Part shown: in pieces, positions 7,942-16,653 of the stretch
Position numbering within the stretch: position 1 is the stretch's first letter
Layout: each line of letters begins with the position of its first letter
Assembly (NCBI GenBank): GCA_964504195.1
Contig: CAZDDI010000016.1
Location: forward strand, 1 to 64,000
Length of the DNA: 64,000 nucleotides
DNA from: CAZDDI01 sp964504195
Lineage (GTDB): Bacteria > Chloroflexota > Anaerolineae > B4-G1 > SLSP01
Direction: 5' to 3'
Made by a program: the position numbers and the translations under genes
Notes under the pieces: generated by a model
Database searches by the model: none
Told to the model about the DNA's origin: nothing
Seen by the model: only the letters and a program-made list of their open reading frames with translations

Positions 7942-10900
7942 TCACTTTTGCCGCAAGGTGAGCGGGAGGTAGACCTGGGTGCTGTACGCCAACGTGCCCG
8001 CACTGGCCGTTAGCCGGTGGGTGCCGGAGAAGACAGCGGTGTTGACGGTGTAACCGGGGCTGACATTGTGCGCCTGGATGGTGAGAGTGATTCGTTCATT
8101 AGCGGCAAGCGGGACGGTCCAGTTGACCCATTGCCCGCCGACGCTGGGCACGGGATCGCGGCTGCCGCTGACGCCCAGCACCGTAGCCGCCGCGGGGACT
8201 GTATCACTGATGAAAACGGTGTGCGCGGTCGCTCCGGCCTGGTAGACCAATTGATAGGTGTAGCTACTGCCAGGAGGGAACGCACTCGGGATAGCCGATT
8301 TGGTCGCGCTCGGTCCGGTAAGTTGTGCCGCCAACGCTGCGCGCGCCGCGTAGAGATCAGTAGGCACGCGGCTGAACAGCGTCCGCGAGGCGATGAATTC
8401 CTGCGCCAGCGCATCGGCAGCGTTGGGGACGCCGATGCGTGGCTGTGCCCCGCCGTTGACCAGCCACAGGTACTCGTAATCCTCCATCCCTTCCCGCAGC
8501 AATTCCCAGCGGATAGAAGGCACGAGCCGGTTACTCTGCGGATTGCTGGCATCGAAAGCAATCGTGCTGTCTTTGGGCGGATAGAACATGAAGCCATCGC
8601 CATTAGCATCGTTGATCCAGGGCTGTGCCCAGGGATCGGGGCTCCAATCGGTAGTGGCGTAGTAGAGCAGGCCATCCACCCGCTCCAGCCAGGCCAGCCA
8701 GGGTGTGATGCGCGCTTCCACGCCAGTGCGATCTATGATGGTGGGGTTGGGCAAAGGGGGGCGATCACCGTACAGGAAGTACCACCAAACCTCTTCGCCG
8801 TGATGTTGCTGGCGATTGTGCGAAGCTACCACCTCATAATTGGTAATGGTCGGCAGCCAGATATCAATTTTAGCATTAGGATACGTCGCATTGGCGTAAA
8901 TACCCGCTTCCACTTGCTCGCTCAGCATGATGCGGACGTGCGGCGCGGCGGCTTTGGTCTGCTGTGCTAGATACGCCACAATGTTGTAATCGCTAAGCGT
9001 CTGTGGCTCGTTGACGATGTGGTAGTAGCCGCGTGAGGCGTAATCGCCGGTGGCGTGCAGGTAATGGCTCACCGCGCTCCAATACTGGAACCATTTAGTG
9101 TTGTAGGCTGCATTGCCGGGCGGATCTGTGCCCCGGCTTTGGCTGCAAAACGATGAGGGGCGGCTATCGGGCGGCCAATTGCTGGCCGGGCCGCGAATGA
9201 GGAAGGTGGGGAAACCTGTGCCATTAGCCAGCGCGTTGCCGACCAGGTATTTCTGCGCCAGCGTGTGAAAATCCCAGTCGCCCCAGGCATCGGGATTGAG
9301 TCCCCCGTTGCAGTCGTATTCCACGCCGCCGGGATAGTTCAGCCCGGCGGGCCACCCCACGCCCTTGGGGGTGAGCCGGTGCGCGGCAAAATCTTCGTAG
9401 AGCGCATCCACCAACGTCCAATAGCCGGGTTGGACACTGCCGCCGACGGTGCCCTTGTATTGCGCAACCACCTGGCTCCATCCGAAGCCCCACTCCCCGG
9501 CCAGGTGAATCTGCTGCGGCAATGCAAAGCCCCACACCTCCAACTGCACCGGTACAGTGGCCGTGCCGATGGTCACGGAGCCGTTATACACTCCCGGCGC
9601 AGCATCGCGCGGGACATGGAGGGTGAACCACAGCGGTTGGTTGCTGTGAGCCGGGAAAGTCACCGTGCCGCCGGGCGCGATGGGGTAGAGTGGATCGGGC
9701 CATTCACCCAGCCGCCCCCAGGCGTCGCTGAGTCTGGTCAGGGTGACGTAGTCCACGCGATGGAGTGTCACCGCCGAGGCGGGGATGGTCGCGCTGCCGT
9801 TGGTGAACGCGGAGACGGTCACCGCCAGGGATTGGGCGGTGGGCGAGCGCACCACTAGCTGGAACGGCTCGTACTCATCCTGAGCCGCCTGAATGCGCAA
9901 CGGCGCGCTCGTAACCGGAGTGATTTGCGCGCGCAGAATCTTCTCGGTGGGCGGCGCGGCCCAGACGGCCAGGCTGCCCGTGCTCGCCCCGGCGACCTGG
10001 TGGTAATAGCCGCCCGCCTCCGGTGCGCCGACGGTGCCGGTAAGCGTGGCCGCCCCCAGCGTCGCCAGCGTGGGTTGCGGATGGCCTTCGTGCATCAGCG
10101 TATCGAAGTAGATGTAATACAGGTTCGTGCTGCCATCCGCCTGCCACTTGACGACCCCGCCGCCATCTTGATCCACCAGCCGGAGATTATCCCACCACGC
10201 GCGCCAGACATCGCCATCGTCCCACAGGCCATTAGGCCCGCTCACGTCGCCATGCACATCATCGCGGGTGTGAAATTCCAGGCGGGTGATATTGTTGAAA
10301 CTTGGCGTGGTGCAGGTGTGAAACGGCTTGAGCGAGACGCTGACATAGTTCCAGCGATCCAGCGCCAGCGCCGGGCCGCCCTGCGTGATGTTGCTGGTGG
10401 GGCAGCCGCTCGTGTTGTAGAGTTTGAACCAGTACAGGTCGGGCGCTTGATCCAGGGCGCTGGCGTTGACTTCGGGCCAGATGTCGTACAGGAAAACCTC
10501 ATAAGGCCGCCAATCGGTGAGGGCAGTAGGACGCAGTTCCACGCCTGGGTAGCCGTACCCGCCCACCGTGTTGGTGACGATGGTGCGCACCGAGGCGCTG
10601 CCCTGCGTGAAGCGCGTGGTGTCGCGCGTGACCGTGCCGAGATCGTTGGTGCTCCACCCGCTGGTCGCTTCGGCATCGTGGAGCAGGCGGCTGTAGGTCT
10701 CGGCGTAGGCTATCGGAGCGCCAGGCGTGTTACCGTAGTAGGGCACTACCCGGATCGAACGCAAATCGAGCAGTCCGCCGTTAAGCCCTAGCGTGTTGAA
10801 GAGTGTGGTGAAGTTTAGGCTGACCTCTGCCACGCCACTCCCGCTTACGGTAATAGGGATACGATACGGCCAGGCTGTATCCCACCAGAGATCGTTGGGT

Positions 10901-10989
10901 GCAGCCTGTGCTGGCAGCGGCGCGTATGCTGTTAACCAGGTAGGCAACAATAAACAGAACAATCCTAATACAAGCAGGTGTTTCTTCAT
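7942..10989 (-). CDS. secreted DUF4091/GH123-like protein
   Basis: 1015 residues. The N-terminal signal peptide ends near residue 29 (AQA). A DUF2341-like segment follows (WWDTAWPYRIPITVSG), then a carbohydrate-binding-like beta domain (about 110-275) and a long region of DUF4091/GH123 type. That region includes an IVNEP motif and the hallmark WELLREGMEDYEYLWL near residue 850, typical of glycoside hydrolase family 123 relatives acting on polysaccharides. A DUF11-like repeat (about 900-1000) precedes the terminal VYLPLTLRQK. The same YLPL tail occurs on the glycosidase at 57482-59524. GGAGGAG lies 5 bases before the ATG. The catalytic residues and substrate cannot be assigned from sequence alone. 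Confidence 0.75.
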   Translation of the reverse strand: MKKHLLVLGLFCLLLPTWLTAYAPLPAQAAPNDLWWDTAWPYRIPITVSGSGVAEVSLNFTTLFNTLGLNGGLLDLRSIRVVPYYGNTPGAPIAYAETYSRLLHDAEATSGWSTNDLGTVTRDTTRFTQGSASVRTIVTNTVGGYGYPGVELRPTALTDWRPYEVFLYDIWPEVNASALDQAPDLYWFKLYNTSGCPTSNITQGGPALALDRWNYVSVSLKPFHTCTTPSFNNITRLEFHTRDDVHGDVSGPNGLWDDGDVWRAWWDNLRLVDQDGGGVVKWQADGSTNLYYIYFDTLMHEGHPQPTLATLGAATLTGTVGAPEAGGYYHQVAGASTGSLAVWAAPPTEKILRAQITPVTSAPLRIQAAQDEYEPFQLVVRSPTAQSLAVTVSAFTNGSATIPASAVTLHRVDYVTLTRLSDAWGRLGEWPDPLYPIAPGGTVTFPAHSNQPLWFTLHVPRDAAPGVYNGSVTIGTATVPVQLEVWGFALPQQIHLAGEWGFGWSQVVAQYKGTVGGSVQPGYWTLVDALYEDFAAHRLTPKGVGWPAGLNYPGGVEYDCNGGLNPDAWGDWDFHTLAQKYLVGNALANGTGFPTFLIRGPASNWPPDSRPSSFCSQSRGTDPPGNAAYNTKWFQYWSAVSHYLHATGDYASRGYYHIVNEPQTLSDYNIVAYLAQQTKAAAPHVRIMLSEQVEAGIYANATYPNAKIDIWLPTITNYEVVASHNRQQHHGEEVWWYFLYGDRPPLPNPTIIDRTGVEARITPWLAWLERVDGLLYYATTDWSPDPWAQPWINDANGDGFMFYPPKDSTIAFDASNPQSNRLVPSIRWELLREGMEDYEYLWLVNGGAQPRIGVPNAADALAQEFIASRTLFSRVPTDLYAARAALAAQLTGPSATKSAIPSAFPPGSSYTYQLVYQAGATAHTVFISDTVPAAATVLGVSGSRDPVPSVGGQWVNWTVPLAANERITLTIQAHNVSPGYTVNTAVFSGTHRLTASAGTLAYSTQVYLPLTLRQK

Positions 10990-11021
10990 CGATACTCCTC
11001 CGCAAATAGTGGCTCTTTTTC

Positions 11022-11115
11022 AGATCTGTCAAGTTTTGCACAAACTGTGTTTAGCAGTATTTTGCCGGTGAACAAGAGTTGTCCTAGTGTTAAGTCTTTC
11101 AAACCTGTCAGGTCT
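11022..11115. repeat. MITE-like repeat, AGACCTGGCAGGTTT family (full copy)
   Basis: Imperfect terminal inverted repeats lie at 11022-11036 and 11101-11115. The core AGTATTTTGCCGGTG matches the core of the inverted copy at 46896-46992 with one change. The right-hand 40 bases also match 38217-38256. It lies in the 423-bp gap 10990-11412, which otherwise holds the palindrome at 11240-11360 and no gene. Confidence 0.55.
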
Positions 11116-11239
11116 GTAGGCTACACTTAATGACATTGGAACGTCAGTTGCGGTAAAGCCGTTGCCTAAAATCCTCTTGTTTTTGTTCCTGCTCCATGTT
11201 GCGGCGCGGGGTAGGGAGAATAGCATTAATTGATTTTGC

Positions 11240-11360
11240 TACCGTACACTTGTAGATTTTTGCCACGAATTCACTCGCATTAACACGAAAACAATAAGAA
11301 ATTCGTAAAATTCGTGCTAATTCGTGGCTAAAACTGAATGCGCTTGGAAAATGTACGGTA
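11240..11360. repeat. nested inverted repeat
   Basis: The outer arms TACCGTACA (11240-11248) and TGTACGGTA (11352-11360) enclose an inner inverted repeat of the GCCACGAATTxxxxCG type at 11262-11329. The inner part is a widespread intergenic repeat type. No coding signal is seen. Confidence 0.5.
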
Positions 11361-11412
11361 GACAAACCAGAATTAGCGGATTGAGAGACATTGAGCCGGG
11401 CATCTGATCTAC

Positions 11413-11751
11413 CTACAATAAGCGTGTGCTCTCGGTAGGGCGCGGCGTTTTGACCACCAGGCAGCGGAAGACCATAGTGCTCTGATTTAGCAGCCGATGT
11501 GGGATGCGCACCGGGCTTTCGATGAGCATGTCGCGCACAACGGGCTGCTGTTCGCCGCCAATTTCCACAATGCCTTCGCCTTCTAGCACATAGAAAAACA
11601 CATCCACCGGTGTGATATGCAACTTAAGCATTTCACCGGGTTGCAGCGTCACCATCACTGCCTGTGCGTGCTCTGTACTGAGCAACTCACGGGCGCTGAT
11701 GCCGTGGGGATTAGGGGACTCAGCTGCGGTTAAAGCATTGATAATGTTCAT
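11413..11751 (-). CDS. cupin-domain protein
   Basis: 112 residues forming a single cupin barrel: a PGEMLKLHITPVDVFFYVLEGEG motif one region followed by a P..IPHRL..(S)..F..LVVKTP motif two region. AGGAGG precedes the ATG (MNII) by 7 bases. The metal-binding histidines are only partly conserved (one H in motif one, one in motif two). Small cupins of this kind often bind metals or small ligands. The gene lies 3' of the broken MarR gene and the NifX/MinD operon, possibly as their last member. Confidence 0.65.
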   Translation of the reverse strand: MNIINALTAAESPNPHGISARELLSTEHAQAVMVTLQPGEMLKLHITPVDVFFYVLEGEGIVEIGGEQQPVVRDMLIESPVRIPHRLLNQSTMVFRCLVVKTPRPTESTRLL

Positions 11752-11845
11752 TAGCAATCCTCCTGGAAATAGTGATTGGTGTATGATGAGCAGTGCGCGG
11801 TTTCAGCTATTCTGTTGACTCACGGGTCTCTGCTCGGGGAACTCA

Positions 11846-12180
11846 TTACGCCTTGCTCGCTGCATTCAACGTACGCTCCAGCCGTGCAAGCAAAATTTGC
11901 TGCGCCTCTGGTGTCAGCAGGATGCGGTTGACGCTCTAATAGCCCGGGTTGCTCTAATTTCCGCATTCCTACGCTGCCAGTGGGAGGTATGAGTGTTCAG
12001 GCCATCGGCTATATCTTGTAGGCTGCATCCCGGCGCCGTAGTGCCCTACTCTAGAAGTGCCAGCTGTGCTGAGGAAATCCCCACTTCCTTAAAAGGGGGC
12101 TGTCCCGGCCCTGCTGCGCGCAACCGGCGCAGCAATTTAACAAACTGTTCGGTTAGAGTGCAGTTTTCAGTTATCGCTCG
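11846..12180 (-). pseudogene. broken MarR-family regulator
   Basis: A frame beginning near LTEQFVKLLRRLR and reading EVGISSAQLALLE meets a TAG, then continues with APGCSLQDIADGLN, the start of a winged-helix recognition region. The rest of the helix-turn-helix is scrambled by indels. The final ILLTPEAQQILLARLERTL, a typical MarR wing and C-terminal helix, is in another frame. No start codon is visible. It may once have regulated the neighbouring operon, whose promoter holds a palindrome. Confidence 0.5.
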
Positions 12181-12190
12181 GCTGTTTATT

Positions 12191-12331
12191 GTAACTACTC
12201 AGCCTTGTCATTGCGAGCCGCGTCTCCGTGGCGTCCGTTCGTCTCCGAACGGCGCAATCTCGTTCATAGTTTAGATTGCTTCGCCGCAGACGGCGCGCAA
12301 TGACAAATATAGTTTGAGCTTGAGTAGTTAC
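12191..12331. repeat. palindromic repeat, TTGTCATTGCG family with outer arms
   Basis: The outer inverted arms GTAACTACTCA (12191-12201) and TGAGTAGTTAC (12321-12331) enclose a second inverted pair, TTGTCATTGCG and CGCAATGACAA (12205-12306). The inner part is a common intergenic repeat. The rest of the gap down to 12437 shows no gene. Confidence 0.5.
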
Positions 12332-12437
12332 CGTTAATTTAGACTAACTAAATATATCACGTAAATGATAATCTGTCGAGATTGTGGAGAAATTGAAATT
12401 CCCCAGCGCTAATGGTTTTGAGGTTGCCAGGGGGGTG

Positions 12438-13283
12438 CTATACGCTGCGGCGCACCACTACCCCGCCTACTGCCGCGCCGAGATCGCGCCCAATGACGGG
12501 GCATTTGATTTGTAGCCAGCAGAACACGCGCGGCCCAGCATCGTTGAGCATCTCGTAGTTTGCCTGTCCCTTAGCGATGATGAGCGGCGCGGCGGCGTAG
12601 ACCTGGCGGAATGCCTCCGAACACAGCGGCAGAATCGTGCCCGGCGCGTCGGAGCCATTATCAATGATCTCAGCGCATGTCTCCAATCCCGCTGCCAGCG
12701 CATCTTCACGGGTCGCATCGTTGAGCGTGGGGCCGCCTTTCACTGCGTAGGTCACGGGCAGCGGCAGCGCTTCAATCAACACGCGGTCGAAAACCGTTTC
12801 CCCGGCGTTATCCGCCAGGAACAGCACCCGGTCGGCGCTGGTCAACGCGGCGCGCAGGGCCGGTAAATCATCCACCGCCAAGGGCGCGGCCAGTACACGC
12901 TCCACCGTTGCCCAGAGGTCCGGCAAGGCGTCGGTCTGGGCGAAGTCAATGATGTTGCCCGCGATACTCAGCCGCACTGCCGTCTCCAGCGGGTCGGCGC
13001 TTTCCGTGACGAGCGCTTTGAGCCGGGGATACAGCGCCAGCGCCGCATGTGTGCTTTGCTCTTTGATAACGTGGTAGGGGTCGCTATGCCCCATTCGCTC
13101 TCGCACAATACGATGTACGGCGTAGCCGATCTCCGGCGGGCTTTGGCCGGGCGGGAGCGTTTGGAGCAAGGCCAAGGTCTCCCCTATGATCGCGTGCTGC
13201 TGCACAGCATCCGCGCCCACCTGCCGCGCGGCGCGCAAGGCCTGGAGCAAAAAGCAGGGGTAGCAATCGAGATAAGTACGCAT
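12438..13283 (-). CDS. DUF89 / ARMT1-like family protein
   Basis: 281 residues. The N-terminal YLDCYPCFLLQALRAAR carries the CxxC of the archaeal-type DUF89 branch, and LFLADNAGETVFDRVLIE is the family's metal-binding signature. Characterised DUF89 proteins are metal-dependent phosphatases proposed to clear damaged phosphometabolites; the substrate here is unknown. The start is set by a TAATG overlap with the stop of the upstream gene, which implies translational coupling. It is the last clearly intact gene of the NifX/MinD-type operon. Confidence 0.8.
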   Translation of the reverse strand: MRTYLDCYPCFLLQALRAARQVGADAVQQHAIIGETLALLQTLPPGQSPPEIGYAVHRIVRERMGHSDPYHVIKEQSTHAALALYPRLKALVTESADPLETAVRLSIAGNIIDFAQTDALPDLWATVERVLAAPLAVDDLPALRAALTSADRVLFLADNAGETVFDRVLIEALPLPVTYAVKGGPTLNDATREDALAAGLETCAEIIDNGSDAPGTILPLCSEAFRQVYAAAPLIIAKGQANYEMLNDAGPRVFCWLQIKCPVIGRDLGAAVGGVVVRRSV

Positions 13284-13576
13284 TACATGCCCACCTGTGG
13301 CAGAAATATCCCCGCGCGCTGTTGGTAGGCGACATACTCCTGCCCCTGGATTTTGAGCAGTTGGCGCTCCTCTCCCCGGCACTCCAGATGCTGCAGCGGC
13401 GTAAAGGCAAGCAACACACCAAACCACAACCACAGCCACACTCCTGCCAGGATGAGCAGGACGCCCAGTCCCGGCATAATCCCATTCGCCGTGAACTGCG
13501 CCAGAAATAGAAACAACCCAAAGGCAGGGCACAACACGGCGCTCAGCCAGCACGGTATACCAGGTTGACCAGACAT
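13283..13576 (-). CDS. short membrane protein, ICMT/PEMT-like C-terminus
   Basis: 97 residues with two or three hydrophobic helices (about 9-30, 34-60) and a C-terminal GEERQLLKIQGQEYVAYQQRAGIFLP, which matches the end of isoprenylcysteine/phospholipid methyltransferase-like proteins. The family is usually 150-200 residues and has a RHP.Y motif before this point. That motif is missing, so the protein is shortened and may be inactive. GGAGG lies 7 bases before the ATG, and the gene overlaps its neighbours on both sides. Confidence 0.55.
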   Translation of the reverse strand: MSGQPGIPCWLSAVLCPAFGLFLFLAQFTANGIMPGLGVLLILAGVWLWLWFGVLLAFTPLQHLECRGEERQLLKIQGQEYVAYQQRAGIFLPQVGM

Positions 13577-13970
13577 TATGCAGCCTCCTCTATTTGACTA
13601 AATCCCAATGCTAACGCTTCTGGCAGCTCCGCAGCCTGGGTGAGCCGTAACTCAATCCCGGCCTCCCGAAAGACGTAGGGCGGCTCTTTGCCGCTCAAAT
13701 CCTTGCATAGCAAGATCTCATCGGCCTTTTGCGCTGCCAGCCACTCGGCCATGCGGATGCCTTTAGCTTTCTCCTCGGCTGGATGCGGATTGAGCAATAG
13801 TGTTTGCTCGGCGACTCTGCCATCGCTCAGCCGGAGCGTGACTAGTGCGAAGTACGGCAATGCGCAGGTACATGCGTTCCTGCGGTACGGTGGCTTAGAC
13901 CTGCGCCGAATCGCGCACGCGCCAGCGCAACATCGGCTTCCAGGAAGCGAAAGCGCCCGACGTTGTAGCT
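13576..13970 (-). pseudogene. CDF cation-efflux / NifX-domain fusion, broken
   Basis: The C-terminal 90 codons read YFALVTLRLSDGRV, LLLNPHPAEEKAKGIRMAEWL and YVFREAGIELRLT. This is the NifX-type (dinitrogenase cofactor-binding) domain that some CDF/MMT1 transporters carry at their C-terminus. Upstream, in another frame (about 13890-13967), is YNVGRFRFLEADVALARARF, which matches the cytoplasmic domain of CDF transporters (GRN.GR..(F/V)(F/L)EAD). The membrane part is absent and the two pieces are out of phase. The remnant is joined to the 5' part of an ATPase gene. Confidence 0.5.
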
Positions 13971-13984
13971 TGTGACTCAATGCA

Positions 13985-14271
13985 ACGTTACTATCCTGCA
14001 CCGTGGCGAAGCGGCAGACCTCGGCGCAGTGCCCACACGCGATACACGCCAGCGGGTCAATCGCCGCGATTTTGCCGCCGGTGAAATTGTGCCTCTCCTT
14101 TGTGCCCGGCGCGAGTACCAGCCTTAGATTTGCCGTGTCCACGTCCGCGTCGGCCAGCACCATCGAATGGATCTGGGATCCCGGCGTCTGCGCTGCAAGA
14201 TGCGCCAGCGCAGACGCGACTGTCGTCTTGCCCGTTCCGCCTTTGCCGCTGAGAATTACCAGTTGTTTTAT
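13985..14271 (-). pseudogene. 5' remnant of a MinD-type ferredoxin ATPase
   Basis: The frame reads QLVILSGKGGTGKTTVASAL (deviant Walker A), then VLADADVDTANL and CIACGHCAEVC, the first 4Fe-4S cluster motif. It then stops resembling the family and runs into CDF/NifX-like sequence. Where the family starts MKQLVILSG, the DNA reads ATA AAA CAA, so the expected ATG of a TGATG overlap with the preceding gene is ATA. Both the start and the second half are lost. Its intact paralogue is at 15654-16430. Confidence 0.6.
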
Positions 14272-14747
14272 CAGTACACTTCCAGCTTTTGGATATTCTC
14301 AACTGCAATGCTTAGGCCGCGTTGCGCGAACTTGCGTTCCCAGATTTCGACCGGCGTGCAGCTCATCACGACGGTGGTGCTTTTGACGACCATCAGCTTT
14401 TGTCCTATCATGACGTGGTAAGCATCCAGCATCTCCGGCGTCAGGCGAATCTGCCCGTCGGCGAAGCTGGTCAGCACGTAGGCTTTCGTGTCGAACCAGA
14501 CTATGGTATCCGGCGCGGACAATTGTGCCATAAAGCGCGCGAACACCGAGCGCGCCGCCGTCTGCTGCCGCGAAACGGCAAAGCCGCCCTCGCCGCGATG
14601 TGTGGTGATGAGCAAGACCTGGTCGCCATCCACCAGCCCGTAATGCGCGCTGGCTTTGGGCGGCAGGAGAACATTCCCATCCTTGCGGATAAGACTGAGG
14701 CCGTAAGTTTCTTTTGTGCCGGGCAAACCGGGATGTAAACTGGGCAT
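14271..14747 (-). CDS. AbrB-like hypothetical protein
   Basis: 158 residues. Residues 15-48 (LSLIRKDGNVLLPPKASAHY, then GLVDGDQVLLIT) resemble a SpoVT/AbrB swapped-hairpin segment, where the pattern is DG.(V/I).(I/L)P...(R)..(G)...GD.(V/L). The remainder, about 110 residues, was not recognised. GGAGGA precedes the ATG by 6 bases, and the start is 2 bases from the stop of the metallo-beta-lactamase-fold gene, so the genes are co-translated. Its place between two ferredoxin ATPases suggests a role in that complex or its regulation. Confidence 0.6.
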   Translation of the reverse strand: MPSLHPGLPGTKETYGLSLIRKDGNVLLPPKASAHYGLVDGDQVLLITTHRGEGGFAVSRQQTAARSVFARFMAQLSAPDTIVWFDTKAYVLTSFADGQIRLTPEMLDAYHVMIGQKLMVVKSTTVVMSCTPVEIWERKFAQRGLSIAVENIQKLEVY

Positions 14748-14749
14748 AA

Positions 14750-15652
14750 TTATTCCTCCGGCGCGATGACAAATACTTGGCCCGCGCCGCTCTCGAAATA
14801 CGCTGGGCCGAAGGATTCCGCCAGCGCGCGCCGCGCTGCGTCGCCCGTGCAATGGCTCGGCGCGATGTATTGCACGCCCAACGCCTGCAATTCGGCTATC
14901 GTAGCTGCTATCTGTGCGGCATTCGCCTCTCGCAGATGGAAGCCGCCTAGCGCCAGGTAGAGGTCGCCGCTCGTTACGGCTTGTGCCTGCTGCGCCAGCG
15001 CCGCAATGCCAGGATGCGCGCAACCGGTGATAACGACTAGGCCGCGTGGCGTGGTCAGCGCCAGGGCTTGTTCCGAGATTTGCGTCCCCAACGCGCCGGT
15101 GGAGTGTGCCCACGCGCTGATGGGCAGCGGGTCGGTTACTTCCACCAACGGTGCCCCGGCCCGCCGGACGGTGTCTTTGATAGCGTCAGGAAATGAGGTG
15201 AGCAGATAGACGGTGACGTGGGGATTCTCCGCCAGGAAGTCCGCCAGCCCGCCGGTATGGTCATTATGCTGATGCGAAAGGAAAACCACATCCACTGCCT
15301 GCAGGTCGAGCCCCAGCGCACGCATATTCTGCAAGAGCAGGTCGCCTTTGCCGCCCGTATCGAAAAGCACCGTTTGCTCCGGCCCTTGCACCAGACAGGC
15401 GAAGCCCCAGTCTGTTTGCAGGCGCGCATCGTAGGCGACATTATCGTACAGCACCGTGAGGGTAAAGATAGCACTTGCCTCCGGTAGGGGTAAGGCGGGG
15501 GTAAGCGTGGGAGTGACGGACGGCGATGGCGTCTCCGTCGGCGTGGGCAACGCGGTCGCGGTAGATAGCAACGCCGGTGGCAGCGTGGGCGTCACAACGG
15601 TGCCACCGACAAGACTGAACGCCAAGCCAACACCCAAAAGCCAGTTGCGCAT
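14750..15652 (-). CDS. exported metallo-beta-lactamase-fold protein
   Basis: 300 residues. An N-terminal hydrophobic helix and a Pro/Thr-rich spacer (to about residue 60) precede an MBL domain with LFDTGGKGDLLLQN and the zinc motif SHQHNDHTGG (about residue 130), then a GCAHPG motif and a late SHCTG motif. This arrangement is that of COG1237, relatives of the methanopterin ribofuranosyl-aminobenzene phosphate synthase. These are often found beside ferredoxin-type MinD ATPases. The signal-like N-terminus is unusual for a group usually described as cytoplasmic. The start at MRNW overlaps the ATPase stop region by one short step. Confidence 0.75.
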   Translation of the reverse strand: MRNWLLGVGLAFSLVGGTVVTPTLPPALLSTATALPTPTETPSPSVTPTLTPALPLPEASAIFTLTVLYDNVAYDARLQTDWGFACLVQGPEQTVLFDTGGKGDLLLQNMRALGLDLQAVDVVFLSHQHNDHTGGLADFLAENPHVTVYLLTSFPDAIKDTVRRAGAPLVEVTDPLPISAWAHSTGALGTQISEQALALTTPRGLVVITGCAHPGIAALAQQAQAVTSGDLYLALGGFHLREANAAQIAATIAELQALGVQYIAPSHCTGDAARRALAESFGPAYFESGAGQVFVIAPEE

Positions 15653-15653
15653 C

Positions 15654-16430
15654 TCAGCGCTCCCGCCTGAGCGGTGCGGCGAGTACATCCCACAGCGCTG
15701 CCAACTGGGCAGGGTACTCTGGGTGGATGGAGCCGAGCGTCTCGCCGTGCGCGATGCCCTCGGCGGCGCAGTAAGCCTCTACGTTCGCGTCGCCCACGCC
15801 TGCGCGGTTGATGACAACGGCAACAGGTAGGCCGAGTTCGGCGCGGGAGACTTCCGCCGCCACCCGCAGATCATGCAGGCCGAAGAGCGTTGGCTCGGTA
15901 ACGAGCAGCACGGCATCTGCCCTGCGCAGCGTCTCCACCACTGGGCAAGAGGCGCCCGGCGGGATGGCCCACTGCTTGAGCTGGCGAATCACCGGCACGG
16001 CCATGGCCTTGCCTACATTGAGCGTCCCCTGCGCAAATTCCACCGTACCAGCGCGGCCTCGCTCCAATGTTCCGAGCAGATTGAGCTCCTCGTGAATGGC
16101 GCTCTCAGGGCATTGGCGGGTGCAGCTACCACAGCCATGACACAATTCGAGAAACACAAGCACCTGCGGGCCAATAACGGCAAGAGCGTGATATTGGCAT
16201 ACTTCAACACAGCGTCCGCAGTGCATGCAGCGCGCCGCATCCACCACAGGGATTAACTGGCCCACGTCACGGCGTTCGGTGAATTCCGGGCGCAGAAAGA
16301 GTGCAACGTTCGGCTGCTCCACGTCACAATCAAGAAACAGCGGAGACTGCTCCGCCAGACTCAGGGCCAGACTTACCGCTACGGTGGTCTTGCCGGTGCC
16401 GCCTTTCCCGCTGGCGATGGCGAGTTTCAT
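15654..16430 (-). CDS. MinD-superfamily ATPase with inserted ferredoxin domain
   Basis: 258 residues. It has a deviant Walker A (ASGKGGTGKTTV, residues 5-16) and a FLDCDVEQPN switch. Two 4Fe-4S motifs are inserted near residues 65-110 (CMHCGRCVEVC and CHGCGSCTRQCP). The C-terminal half is the usual P-loop fold, with VLLVTEPTLFGLHDL and VINRAG. The family (COG1149) is typical of strict anaerobes and sulfate reducers; a role in Fe-S or metal-cofactor handling is assumed but not shown. It overlaps the zinc-ribbon gene closely (TGAGAATG) and is followed at once by the MBL gene. Confidence 0.85.
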   Translation of the reverse strand: MKLAIASGKGGTGKTTVAVSLALSLAEQSPLFLDCDVEQPNVALFLRPEFTERRDVGQLIPVVDAARCMHCGRCVEVCQYHALAVIGPQVLVFLELCHGCGSCTRQCPESAIHEELNLLGTLERGRAGTVEFAQGTLNVGKAMAVPVIRQLKQWAIPPGASCPVVETLRRADAVLLVTEPTLFGLHDLRVAAEVSRAELGLPVAVVINRAGVGDANVEAYCAAEGIAHGETLGSIHPEYPAQLAALWDVLAAPLRRER

Positions 16431-16432
16431 TC

Positions 16433-16615
16433 TCACATCATTTGCGTGCCGTACTTAGGACAGGCCTTGCTGGCGCAGGGTTGCCCGACAAGATGCAGCT
16501 CACGGTGTCTACAAGCCGGACAGACACGCACGCCATTTGGGTCTTGCCCTTGACCGCGACCCGCGCCGGCGCCGCCCTGTCCACGACCAGCACCCCTTTC
16601 ACTTTCGTCTTCCAC
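16433..16615 (-). CDS. glycine-rich zinc-ribbon peptide
   Basis: 60 residues from a GTG start that AAGGAGG precedes by 7 bases; the longer open frame has no better start. The first half is Gly/Arg/Gln-rich (GAGRGQGGAGAGRGQG). The second half has two CxxC-like pairs (CPACR and CASKACPKYG) that could bind zinc or an Fe-S cluster. Small proteins of this composition often accompany NifX/MinD ATPase operons in anaerobes. It ends in phase with the start of the ATPase. Confidence 0.6.
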   Translation of the reverse strand: MEDESERGAGRGQGGAGAGRGQGQDPNGVRVCPACRHRELHLVGQPCASKACPKYGTQMM

Positions 16616-16653
16616 AATATTACCTCCTTGGCGTAAATCAGTATAGCTCAAAA

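Noticed and set aside
8017..10791. Long plus-strand open frames opposite the DUF4091 gene
   Set aside because: They mirror the codon bias of a GC-rich gene on the other strand, have no SD and read as low-complexity Arg/Gly/Ala protein.
11028..11033. TTGACA on the minus strand before the DUF4091 gene
   Set aside because: It is part of a dispersed repeat arm, lacks a good -10, and would place the transcript start on the SD.
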